Numbered from the stretch's first letter, positions 1-6,402 are shown. The stretch: DNA of 10,097 nt from Chitinispirillales bacterium (GCA_031254445.1 JAIRUL010000057.1:1-10097); one strand, 5' to 3'. Program-made: numbers and translations. The notes: generated from the sequence alone by a model not told the origin.

Positions 1-1
1 G

Positions 2-421
2 GAACGCCCCGAGCTGCGGGCAAGGATCGAAAAGCGCCTACGCGAGCGGCTCGACGCCGGCCTTGTGGAAGAGGTCGGCACGCTGATAAAGTCCGGCGTC
101 GCCCGCGACCGCTTCGCCCTCTTCGGGATGGAGTACAAACACGCCGCGCGGTACATATTCGGGGAGGCCCCCTACGAAGAAATGGCCGCGCGGCTGCTAC
201 AAGACATCTACCGCCTGGCCAAGCGCCAAGACACGTGGTTCCGAGGCATGGAGCGCCGAGGAATGACGCTCCGCCGAATCCCGCGCGGAGAGTTCAACGC
301 CGCAGCGGAAGCGGCGCGCGCTGCCTTTTATCGATTTTTTTACGCGGGCCTTGACGCCAGCGGCGCGGGCGTCAAGGCTGTTATGTTTTTTTTTAAAATT
401 ACGATTGTTGAAAGATGTTGA
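2..421 (+). CDS. miaA: tRNA dimethylallyltransferase MiaA, C-terminal part (5' end outside window)
   Basis: MiaA transfers a dimethylallyl group to the exocyclic amine of A37 in tRNAs that read UNN codons. The frame is open from base 2, so the gene begins before the window and the P-loop half is missing. What remains is the typical MiaA C-terminal part: an RIEKRLRERLDAGLVEEV helix, then FGMEYKHAARY in place of the usual AIGYKE segment, then RLAKRQDTWFRGMERRG, which matches the family's (R/L)AKRQxTWFR signature. By comparison with E. coli MiaA I would expect the protein to end about 30 residues after WFRG, near position 345. Instead the frame continues about 25 codons through a terminator-like hairpin and a T-run before TGA at 419-421. 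That tail (ending FFFKITIVERC) looks unlike MiaA and may reflect a frameshift or lost stop. The identity is fairly sure; the true 3' end is not. Confidence 0.85.
   Translation, partial: ERPELRARIEKRLRERLDAGLVEEVGTLIKSGVARDRFALFGMEYKHAARYIFGEAPYEEMAARLLQDIYRLAKRQDTWFRGMERRGMTLRRIPRGEFNAAAEAARAAFYRFFYAGLDASGAGVKAVMFFFKITIVERC
348..394 (+). terminator. Rho-independent terminator overlapping the miaA 3' end
   Basis: An 11-bp perfect stem (GCCTTGACGCC at 348-358 with GGCGTCAAGGC at 368-378) encloses a 9-nt loop. It is followed by TGTTATG and then a run of ten T (385-394). The T-run lies only on the + side, so the structure should stop miaA transcription and not the convergent gene. It lies inside the open miaA frame. 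Confidence 0.75.
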
Positions 422-437
422 TTTTGGCGCAGGCCCG

Positions 438-1538
438 CTAAAAATTTATCGTCGTCGATAAAACCGCCGCCGTCGGCTCCCGCTCGTTCGACGCGCCGAC
501 GACGAATCTTATGCCGAGCGGGTTATCGCCCCCGCCGTAGAGCGCGAACGGGGCGTCTGTAAACGCCATGCCCACGTACATTCCGGCCATTACGTCGCCC
601 GGATAGTGCCTGCCGCCTTCCACGCGGCCCCAGGCCGTGCCGAGGGTTAGGAGGGACAGCGCGGCGTAGGCCGGGTACGCCATGTACGGCGGCAGGCCGA
701 GGCCGCTTATCATCCTCGCCGACGCGTGGTTCGCGCAGGCCGCGGCGGTCGCGTGGCCGGAGGGGTAGGAGAGGCTGTCCGAGAGGTCGGGGCGCGGGCG
801 GGCGGCGTGCTTCTTCAGCATCTCGGTGACGGTGGAGGTCGCGGCGCCGGAAATTATTAAGGCCTTGCCGATATCTACGGCGGAGGGCGGATGCGCGGGG
901 CGAAATGTGTAGCCGGATGGATCGCCAGCGCCGGGTTGATAATTAATCGGGCAATCTATGGCTATCGGGAAATTGACAGGATAGTAGATACCGGCGATGC
1001 ACTGATTGTCGCTGTATAGTAGGTAATTAGCCGCTATGTATTGGCGGATATAGCCGGGCGGATAGCCAACCGCTGCGTATTGACGCGCATTATCCGGCGG
1101 ATAGCTTATAGCGGCCTGATAGTCGACGATGGCGTCAATCACCGGAAAGTATTTTACCGTGTAGATTAACACCGCGATCCCCACGGACAAATACTCAAGC
1201 GCGTTGCTTGCCTTTAGCGCCCTTTCGTTCGAACCGTAAACCGGGGCGCGCTTTACCGAGTATGACGATAGCCGGGCGTCTTTTCCCGACGCCGCCCATA
1301 GGGCAAGCGCGGCTGTCGTTATGAACGCGCAGGAGTTGACTATGGCGTCGTCGTTATTCTTTGTATTGATTTTGGTTTCGGTGGGCGATTCTGTAGCGCT
1401 ATGCAGACAACTAGAATTATAATTAGTATAATGGCAGGATGGATGCATTTTTCGCGAACACCCGCCGCATATTACGGCGCATACCAGCGCCGCGCAAATC
1501 AATCCGGTGCGTTTTATGTGTCGATTCGCCATAATCAT
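438..1538 (-). CDS. PAP2-family phosphatase, probable lipoprotein with internal 13-residue repeats
   Basis: The 366-residue product has all three PAP2 (type 2 phosphatidic acid phosphatase) motifs. These are KX6RP as K242...R249-P250, PSGH at 259-262, and RX5HX3D as R305, H311 and D315. The family hydrolyses phosphomonoesters or diphosphates of lipids, such as undecaprenyl diphosphate or phosphatidate; the substrate here cannot be told. The N-terminus has a basic start, a hydrophobic stretch (12-23) and ICGGC with Cys27. This suggests a lipoprotein signal, though Cys at -3 is unusual. Residues about 133-200 are a Tyr/Pro/Ala-rich stretch of degenerate 13-residue repeats placed before motif 1, which makes the protein longer than the usual 200-250 residues. 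It is the last gene of the minus-strand operon, 18 bp after rfbB. An alternative ATG is at 1532, and neither start has a strong ribosome binding site. The gene converges with miaA. Confidence 0.85.
   Translation of the reverse strand: MIMANRHIKRTGLICAALVCAVICGGCSRKMHPSCHYTNYNSSCLHSATESPTETKINTKNNDDAIVNSCAFITTAALALWAASGKDARLSSYSVKRAPVYGSNERALKASNALEYLSVGIAVLIYTVKYFPVIDAIVDYQAAISYPPDNARQYAAVGYPPGYIRQYIAANYLLYSDNQCIAGIYYPVNFPIAIDCPINYQPGAGDPSGYTFRPAHPPSAVDIGKALIISGAATSTVTEMLKKHAARPRPDLSDSLSYPSGHATAAACANHASARMISGLGLPPYMAYPAYAALSLLTLGTAWGRVEGGRHYPGDVMAGMYVGMAFTDAPFALYGGGDNPLGIRFVVGASNEREPTAAVLSTTINF
948..1142 (-). repeat. Degenerate 39-bp (13-codon) tandem repeat inside the PAP2 gene
   Basis: Four to five in-frame units of 39 bp are visible at 1104-1142, 1065-1103, 1026-1064, 987-1025 and 948-986. 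The best pair reads YPPDNARQYAAVG and YPPGYIRQYIAAN; I count 25 of 39 identical bases between them. The next unit reads YLLYSDNQCIAGI, and the outer two are weaker. The repeat encodes a Tyr-rich segment between the first hydrophobic helices and the first catalytic motif. It is not a CRISPR array, because there are no spacers and the units are coding and diverged. Confidence 0.7.
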
Positions 1539-1556
1539 TGCCGTTCGTTATTGCCG

Positions 1557-2549
1557 TCAAAGCAACTTCGCCCACCAGCCCTCGTTAGCCAAATACCACT
1601 CTATCGCCCCGCGTATCCCCGCCCCGAAATCCACCTCCGGCATCCAGCCGAGCTCCCGCTTTATCTTCGACGCGTCAATCGCGTAGCGCCTGTCGTGCCC
1701 AAGCCTGTCCTTGACAAAGGTAATCAGGCTCTCCGGCTTTTCTAAGCGCGCGAGTATCAATTTTACGATGTCTATGTTCCGCATTTCGTTATTGCCGCCG
1801 ATGTTGTATACCTCGCCGATAACGCCTTTGTCGAGCGCCATCTCAAGTGCGCGGCAGTGGTCGCCCACATACAGCCAGTCCCTCACGTTCATGCCGTCGC
1901 CGTAGACGGGCAGTGGCTTGTTGCGCAGCGCGTTTGTTATCATAAGCGGAATCAATTTTTCGGGGTATTGATAGGGCCCGTAGTTGTTCGAGCAGCGCGT
2001 GATGATTACCGGCAGCCCGAATGTCTCGAAGTACGAGCGCGCCAACAGGTCGCTGCCGGCCTTTGAGGCGGAGTACGGGCTGTTGGGGGCTAAGGGCGTA
2101 GATTCGGTAAAATACCCGGCCTCGCCGAGCGTCCCGTACACCTCGTCGGTTGACACGTGGATAAAGCGTTTTTCGCTAATACCGCCCGATGCCTTTCCCC
2201 ACGCCTCCTTTGCGGCTTGCAGGAGGATTTGTGTGCCGAGTACATTCGTCGCTACGAACTGCGACGGGCCGCTTATGCTCTTGTCCACGTGGCTCTCGGC
2301 GGCGAAGTGAACCACCGCGTCGAACTCGTATTCGCCAAATAACTTTTTGACCGCGGCGGCATCGCAAATATCGCCCTTGACAAATGCGTATCGAGGGTCA
2401 TTCTCCACATCGTTTAGGTTGTCGGGGTTACCGGCGTATGTCAGCAAGTCGTAGTTGACTACGCTTAAATCGCTCCGGTTTTTGATTACGCCGATAATAA
2501 AGTTGGAGCCGATGAAGCCGCACCCGCCCGTCACCAATATCCGTTTCAT
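1557..2549 (-). CDS. rfbB: dTDP-glucose 4,6-dehydratase
   Basis: RfbB/RmlB converts dTDP-D-glucose to dTDP-4-keto-6-deoxy-D-glucose, the second step of dTDP-L-rhamnose synthesis, in the cytoplasm. The 330-residue length is normal for the family. Visible features are the Rossmann motif TGGCGFIG (7-14), the family signature DLLTYAGNPDNL (34-45), HFAAESHVD (81-89), the catalytic STDEVYG with Thr134-Asp135-Glu136, the YSASK pair (Tyr159, Lys163), RCSNNYGPYQYPEKLIP, and YGDGMNVRDWLYVGDHCRA. All expected catalytic residues are present. The ATG overlaps the rfbD stop codon by 4 bp (ATGA), and AAAAAGG lies upstream, so translation is probably coupled. rmlA and rmlC are not in this window, so the pathway must be completed elsewhere or the 4-keto sugar feeds another deoxysugar. 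Confidence 0.97.
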   Translation of the reverse strand: MKRILVTGGCGFIGSNFIIGVIKNRSDLSVVNYDLLTYAGNPDNLNDVENDPRYAFVKGDICDAAAVKKLFGEYEFDAVVHFAAESHVDKSISGPSQFVATNVLGTQILLQAAKEAWGKASGGISEKRFIHVSTDEVYGTLGEAGYFTESTPLAPNSPYSASKAGSDLLARSYFETFGLPVIITRCSNNYGPYQYPEKLIPLMITNALRNKPLPVYGDGMNVRDWLYVGDHCRALEMALDKGVIGEVYNIGGNNEMRNIDIVKLILARLEKPESLITFVKDRLGHDRRYAIDASKIKRELGWMPEVDFGAGIRGAIEWYLANEGWWAKLL

Positions 2550-3415
2550 GCGCCCGCCTTTTTGCCTATGGATAAAAATTCCTTAAACGCCTCCCGCCAA
2601 TCGGGCATAATATTAGCGTTCAGCGCCTTGAGCCGGGCGTTCTCTAATACGCTGTAGCGCGGGCGCGGGGCGGGGCGCGGGAACTCTTCCGTTGTGCACG
2701 GCTCGATATCTACGTCGATACCGCACAACGATACGATCTCCTTGGCAAATTCAAACCAGCTGCACGACCCCTCGCTCGTAGAGTGAAATATCCCCCGCTC
2801 CTTTTTGTCAATCATAGACAAAATCTGACGGCACACGCTAACCGTCCAAGTAGGCGTCCCGATTTGGTCGTTCACCACCCTAAGCGGCTTCTTTTCCTGT
2901 TGACAAGACTCCGCCGCGCGCCGGATCGTTTTAACAAAGTTGCTTCCGCTCGCCCCGTACAGCCAAGCAATCCGAAATATCATACTGTTGCCGCCATACA
3001 GCTCCGTGATGATTTCCTCCCCGCGCAGCTTCGATTTCCCGTAAACCGTCTGCGGATTCGTGGGGCTGCTTTCAACATACGGGGACGACGCGCCGCCGTC
3101 AAAGACATAGTCGGTGCTTATGTGTATTAACACCGACGAATGCCCCTTAGCGACCCGCGCCAAATTCCCGCAAGCGTCGGCGTTGAGCAAAAACGCCGCA
3201 TCCCGCTCCGTCTCGCAGCCATCAACGGCCGTAAACGCCGCGCAGTTGACAATAACATCCGGCGCCATGCCGCTAACATATGATTCTACGGACGCTTGGT
3301 CGCGGATGTCAACTTTAGGATAGTCAACCGGCACAACAATATGCCCCGCCAGCGCCGCCGACACAATGAAATCGCTGCCCAACTGCCCTGTCGAACCAAT
3401 TATCAATATTTTCAT
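2546..3415 (-). CDS. rfbD: dTDP-4-dehydrorhamnose reductase
   Basis: RfbD/RmlD reduces dTDP-4-dehydro-L-rhamnose to dTDP-L-rhamnose with NAD(P)H, the last step of the pathway. The 289-residue protein has GSTGQLG (7-13) for nucleotide binding, VNCAAFTAVDGCE (56-68, the family's NAAAYTAVDxAE), STDYVFDG (100-107), the catalytic YGKSK (Tyr125, Lys129), an IGTPTW segment, and RPRYSVLEN near the C-terminus, matching the family's RPxxSxL motif. It overlaps the preceding ATPase gene and the following rfbB by 4 bp each (ATGA), with GAAGG upstream of the start. The gene is intact and of normal length. Confidence 0.96.
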   Translation of the reverse strand: MKILIIGSTGQLGSDFIVSAALAGHIVVPVDYPKVDIRDQASVESYVSGMAPDVIVNCAAFTAVDGCETERDAAFLLNADACGNLARVAKGHSSVLIHISTDYVFDGGASSPYVESSPTNPQTVYGKSKLRGEEIITELYGGNSMIFRIAWLYGASGSNFVKTIRRAAESCQQEKKPLRVVNDQIGTPTWTVSVCRQILSMIDKKERGIFHSTSEGSCSWFEFAKEIVSLCGIDVDIEPCTTEEFPRPAPRPRYSVLENARLKALNANIMPDWREAFKEFLSIGKKAGA

Positions 3416-4332
3416 AAGTCCGCCTTCACCCCCGCGATTATCGCCTTCATATTCCTAGTAATAGCGTCAAAGCACTCCGCCACCTGCCTATCATTCTGCA
3501 GTACAGCCGGCCCAAGCCGCCTCAGCGACGCCCTAATTTCCGGCGTGTAAACCAAATACCCTATATACCTAAGCGGCACCGATAGGTACTTCTGCACGAT
3601 GCCCGTGAACCCCTCGCCGACCATCACCTCTTCCTGCCCGCGTATCATATTTAGCACCAAAAACAGCCTGCGGCCGTCTAACCACTCCCTCATCGCCGCG
3701 ACCTCCCGCGGGCACCGCGCCTCAAGCTGCGCGAACATGTTTTCCAGCGTGGGCGCGTTCGCCCCGCTCTTTATGTTCGTGTACGCCTTTATGAGCGCCT
3801 GTATGTCGTCCCTATCGGGGAAGAGCCGCAAAAGCCCGCGGAATATCCCGCTCTTGAGGAAGCTGTAGGCGTTTTCCACCGATGTGGGGAGGCTGTCGGT
3901 CACCGTGATGTTGTGCGGGAACGCGGCGAAGAAGTCCGAGATTATCGCGTGGCTGCCCGCGCCGAGGTCTACTATTATGTAGTCGGCTTCTAAGGCTTTT
4001 ATGCCGTTTAGGATGCCCTGCTTCTGGGCGAAGTTCGGGTTTGCGAGCTCTAAGAATTCGCCCGCGCCGGAGATGAGCCAGCTCTTGGGGACGGGGGTTT
4101 CCACGGCGACGTCCGCGAGCGACTTGCACCCGCCGGTTAGGAAGTTTTGGAGCGTGACCGCAGGGCGGCGCATGCCGAGGCAGGTGTGCAGGTTCGCGCC
4201 GCCGAGGTCGGCGTCCACATATCCGACCGAGTGCCCGTGGCGCACGAGCGCGGCGCCAAGGTTGGCGCTTATCGTGCTCTTCCCCACCCCGCCCTTGCCG
4301 CCGCCCACGGAGATTATCACCGGGCCGCTCAT
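3412..4332 (-). CDS. MinD/ParA-family ATPase (FlhG-like P-loop protein)
   Basis: This is a deviant Walker A ATPase of the MinD/ParA/FlhG group, which cycles between ATP-bound dimer and monomer to position or count structures, often at the membrane. Visible are GGGKGGVGKST (10-20, with the signature Lys13 and catalytic Lys18), VDADLGGANLHTCLG (39-53) as the switch-I-type segment, and Walker B YIIVDLGAG (118-126). The DLGAG form resembles unnamed MinD-like proteins of Deltaproteobacteria rather than chromosomal ParA. I chose ATG at 4332 (306 residues) because the conserved fold starts at once and because it makes the same 4-bp ATGA overlap as the other operon junctions. The open frame extends to 4437, but that part is Arg/Pro/Gly-rich and sits inside the upstream gene. 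No flagellar or division genes are nearby, so the partner is unknown; its translationally coupled neighbours suggest an envelope or polysaccharide role. Confidence 0.88.
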   Translation of the reverse strand: MSGPVIISVGGGKGGVGKSTISANLGAALVRHGHSVGYVDADLGGANLHTCLGMRRPAVTLQNFLTGGCKSLADVAVETPVPKSWLISGAGEFLELANPNFAQKQGILNGIKALEADYIIVDLGAGSHAIISDFFAAFPHNITVTDSLPTSVENAYSFLKSGIFRGLLRLFPDRDDIQALIKAYTNIKSGANAPTLENMFAQLEARCPREVAAMREWLDGRRLFLVLNMIRGQEEVMVGEGFTGIVQKYLSVPLRYIGYLVYTPEIRASLRRLGPAVLQNDRQVAECFDAITRNMKAIIAGVKADL

Positions 4333-4973
4333 GGGCTCTGCGGGGTCTCCGCGCCGTCCGCGCCCGGGCCCGGCGGGCGCGCCTTGGCGCCGCGCGACGG
4401 AGGGGCGCCGGAGCGGACAAGCCCGCTCATCTCCCACAGCCCCTCCGCAATCCGGGGGAACGATACCTTGTACTCCGCGCCCGCGCGCTCGAACTTGACT
4501 GAAAAAATCGCCCCTGAGAAGAAGAGGAGCCCCAAGATAACCGCCGCGGCCGCCGACCCCACCGCGTACCGGAAAGCCCGCCGCCCGCCCTCGACGCCCC
4601 CGGCGGAGCCGTCGGCCGCGCTGAGGCGCGCGCTGTAGGCCTTGTTGACCGCCCTAAGCGCTATCTTCTCGTAGCTTGCCAGCTCAACCTCGGAGGCGAC
4701 GGAACCCGCCGCCGCTGGGTCAAACCGCGCAACCCCGCACCTGGCGGCGAACCACTTGCCCGGGTTGCCCGCGCCCCAGCGGACGAACCGCCGGTACGCC
4801 CGCCCTAGCGTCTCAGACGCCGCGTCGCAAGCGCCCTTGTGATCTTTCCCCTGCGACCTATGCAAGAGGTAGATATTGCGGATATGCCCGCAAAATAGGG
4901 CATAAAACGCCGACGGGTCGCCCCGGCGGGCCAACAGTACGTAGGATTTGGTCTCGGTGTCTATGCTTTTCAT
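4329..4973 (-). CDS. Sigma-70 region-2-like protein with one transmembrane segment
   Basis: I do not recognise this 214-residue protein as a named family. Residues about 9-85 resemble region 2 of ECF sigma factors: LARRGDPSAFYALFCGHIRNIY, then DAASETLGRAYRRFVRW, then a KWFAARCGVARFD segment that parallels the WL(x)RIARNxALD part of region 2.4. No region 4 follows. Instead there is a linker, one hydrophobic helix (about 137-158), and an Ala/Pro/Gly-rich tail. With the basic N-terminal side, the likely topology is N-terminus in the cytoplasm and about 55 residues outside. It could be a membrane-tethered sigma-like regulator, a degenerate sigma turned adaptor, or an unrelated helical protein. 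It is the first gene of the operon and overlaps the MinD-like gene by 4 bp. No Shine-Dalgarno sequence lies before the ATG. G+C content is very high, especially at the 3' end. Confidence 0.65.
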   Translation of the reverse strand: MKSIDTETKSYVLLARRGDPSAFYALFCGHIRNIYLLHRSQGKDHKGACDAASETLGRAYRRFVRWGAGNPGKWFAARCGVARFDPAAAGSVASEVELASYEKIALRAVNKAYSARLSAADGSAGGVEGGRRAFRYAVGSAAAAVILGLLFFSGAIFSVKFERAGAEYKVSFPRIAEGLWEMSGLVRSGAPPSRGAKARPPGPGADGAETPQSP

Positions 4974-4980
4974 GTATTGG

Positions 4981-5010
4981 AATATAGTAAACCGCGCGGG
5001 GCTTTGACAA
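4981..5010 (-). promoter_or_regulatory. Candidate promoter of the minus-strand operon, near-leaderless
   Basis: On the minus strand, TTGTCA (5010-5005) is followed after 18 bp by TATATT (4986-4981); TACTAT with a 16-bp spacer is an alternative -10. A transcript would start within a few bases of the ATG at 4973, so the first message may be leaderless. This fits the lack of a ribosome binding site there. Confidence 0.45.
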
Positions 5011-5026
5011 TAGTTTGCGGCAATTT

Positions 5027-6394
5027 TCAGGATTCGCTCACAATTAACGGCTCAAACGCCGCTTTTTCTACGGTTGCATTCCAAGCAGAGCATTTGGCGG
5101 TTTTCAGGGCTTGTTTTCCCGCCTTTGCTCCACGGCGGGGCGAATGTTCAGCATTCCATTGTAACCGATTACACCCTCTTCCGCATTGTCTATGTAATTT
5201 TCCGCTATTTCGCGAATGGCTATTTCGTGAAGCACAATGTTCATTGTCAACGCCTTTCCTTTTAATGATTACACGGGCATAAATGCTTGAATACAGTTCG
5301 CCTGTTTCAGCATTTTTGAACGCCGGCGGTTTTGTATCTATACTAGGGTTATATTTGCGGTATAATGTGCCTTTTGCGTTTACGGTATATTTTCCCGTGG
5401 GTTGTCCATCTTTCAATATTTCCATTTTTTTCTCGCAAGAAAACTCAATGCTACCTACAATTCCAAGCGCGATAACTTCAAACTGATCGGGGTTGTATTT
5501 ATCAAGAAATGTAATAGGGACTCCCATCGCCCCCTCCCAACCGAGAGGAATTTCCGCGACTTTCGAGACTTCTATTGCATCGTAGTTGTCATAATGAGGA
5601 TATTCTATTGGTGAATACCTTTTGTAAAGGGTCATGTATTCCTTGTGCCGTTTTACATCCAAATTTGTGAACCAACAAGACGTAGATACTCGAACTAATT
5701 TACGTCCATTTTCAACTTTGTGAAAATCTTCCCAATAATCGGGAACAAAGAAATACATACCAACATTAAAGTTAGTATATCCTGTCCGTAACGCATTCTC
5801 TTTTATTTGTTTGAACGTTTCTTTATATGTCAGCGCATTGGTATTCCCAATAACAATAAACGTTTTTTTGTGTTCCATTAATAATGCGATGTATTCACGA
5901 AAAAGCGAAAATGGCGGATTTGTTACAACAACATCCGCTTCGTCTAATAATTTTATGCACTCTGGCGAGCGAAAATCACCGTCGCCATCTAATCGAACTA
6001 ATGCATTTTTTCTATTTTTAAGCAGATATTCAACATCCGCCAAATCCACTGCGCCGTCTCCGTTTTCATCCCTGACTTCTGTTATTTCGATTTTATGTGG
6101 AGATTTTGTTGTTTTATCGTTTTCACTCTCATGATCGAATAGCGACAGCTGCGTATTTGAAATCGGAGATCCCATATAGCATGTCGCGATCAGCTTCTTA
6201 AGGCCCAGCGAGTTGAAATTCATTGCAAAATACTTAAAAAAATCGCTCTCGTATGGGTCGTCGCAATTACAAAAAATCACTTTGCCACGAAAATGCTCCC
6301 AATAATGGCGCATTTCCGCTTCAATATCCACTAATCGCGTATAAAACTCATCGGCCTTGTTCTTTTTGGCCTGGTCAAATAATTTTGTAGCCAC
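5027..6394 (-). CDS. EcoRI-type adenine-specific DNA methyltransferase, with aberrant C-terminal tail
   Basis: The product is an N6-adenine DNA methyltransferase of the EcoRI_methylase type, which would protect a target sequence against a partner nuclease. Visible are NKADEFYTRLVDIE (12-25) and VIFCNCDDPYESDFFKYF (39-56), both typical of the family's N-terminus, VVVTNPPFSLF (155-165) with the catalytic NPPF, CWFTNLD (240-246), and GVPITFLDKYNPDQFE (291-306). I chose GTG at 6394 because AAAGGAG lies 8 nt upstream and the family-like sequence starts there; ATG codons at 6457 and further up lack this. Residues 109-120 form an EF-hand/dockerin-like loop. The expected end is near IYARVIIKRK (371-380). 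The remaining 75 residues are Arg/Cys/Asn-rich, unlike the family, and overlap another frame that encodes a DUF262 start, so the normal stop has probably been lost by a frameshift. The region is AT-rich compared with its neighbours, suggesting transfer. Confidence 0.85.
   Translation of the reverse strand: MATKLFDQAKKNKADEFYTRLVDIEAEMRHYWEHFRGKVIFCNCDDPYESDFFKYFAMNFNSLGLKKLIATCYMGSPISNTQLSLFDHESENDKTTKSPHKIEITEVRDENGDGAVDLADVEYLLKNRKNALVRLDGDGDFRSPECIKLLDEADVVVTNPPFSLFREYIALLMEHKKTFIVIGNTNALTYKETFKQIKENALRTGYTNFNVGMYFFVPDYWEDFHKVENGRKLVRVSTSCWFTNLDVKRHKEYMTLYKRYSPIEYPHYDNYDAIEVSKVAEIPLGWEGAMGVPITFLDKYNPDQFEVIALGIVGSIEFSCEKKMEILKDGQPTGKYTVNAKGTLYRKYNPSIDTKPPAFKNAETGELYSSIYARVIIKRKGVDNEHCASRNSHSRNSGKLHRQCGRGCNRLQWNAEHSPRRGAKAGKQALKTAKCSAWNATVEKAAFEPLIVSES
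5104..5244 (-). pseudogene. DUF262 (GmrSD-type) gene, truncated N-terminal fragment
   Basis: A 46-codon reading frame starts at ATG 5244 with AGGAAAGG (5260-5253) 8 nt upstream. It begins MNIVLHEIAIREIAENYID and continues with NAEEGVIGYNGMLNIRP, which closely matches the start of DUF262 proteins found next to EcoRI-type methyltransferases (LHEIxIREV...EEGVVGY.GKLNIRP.YQREFVY). After about RPA (near 5136) the resemblance stops: the expected YQREFVY motif is absent and the frame ends in VEQRRENKP and TGA. The rest of the nuclease/NTPase-like protein is missing. In intact loci DUF262 proteins act as restriction or defence nucleases paired with the methyltransferase. Here the nuclease is destroyed and the methyltransferase is orphaned. 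The family call rests on my memory of the conserved N-terminus. Confidence 0.7.
5253..5260 (-). promoter_or_regulatory. Ribosome binding site of the truncated DUF262 gene
   Basis: AGGAAAGG on the minus strand ends 8 nt before ATG 5244. It lies inside the methyltransferase frame, so the two genes were translationally close before the DUF262 gene was cut. Confidence 0.55.
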
Positions 6395-6402
6395 AATAAG
6401 CG

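Noticed and set aside
948..1142. CRISPR array
   Set aside because: The units are contiguous, coding and diverged, with no spacers and no cas genes.
438..1538. The 348-394 hairpin as a shared terminator for the convergent PAP2 gene
   Set aside because: On the minus strand the stem is followed by an A-run, not a T-run.
3812..4420. Long Arg/Pro-rich reading frame on the minus strand
   Set aside because: It is a frame shadow in GC-rich DNA over the MinD-like gene, with a composition unlike a real protein.
4333..4437. 35-codon N-terminal extension of the MinD-like ATPase
   Set aside because: It is rich in Arg, Pro and Gly, lies inside the upstream gene in another frame, and would precede the canonical start of the fold. 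ATG 4332 gives the same 4-bp overlap as the other junctions.
4329..4973. Ordinary ECF sigma factor
   Set aside because: Region 4 is missing and a transmembrane helix takes its place.
6035..6070. True dockerin of a cellulosome
   Set aside because: There is only one loop, and it is embedded in a cytoplasmic DNA methyltransferase. Dockerins have two copies on secreted proteins.
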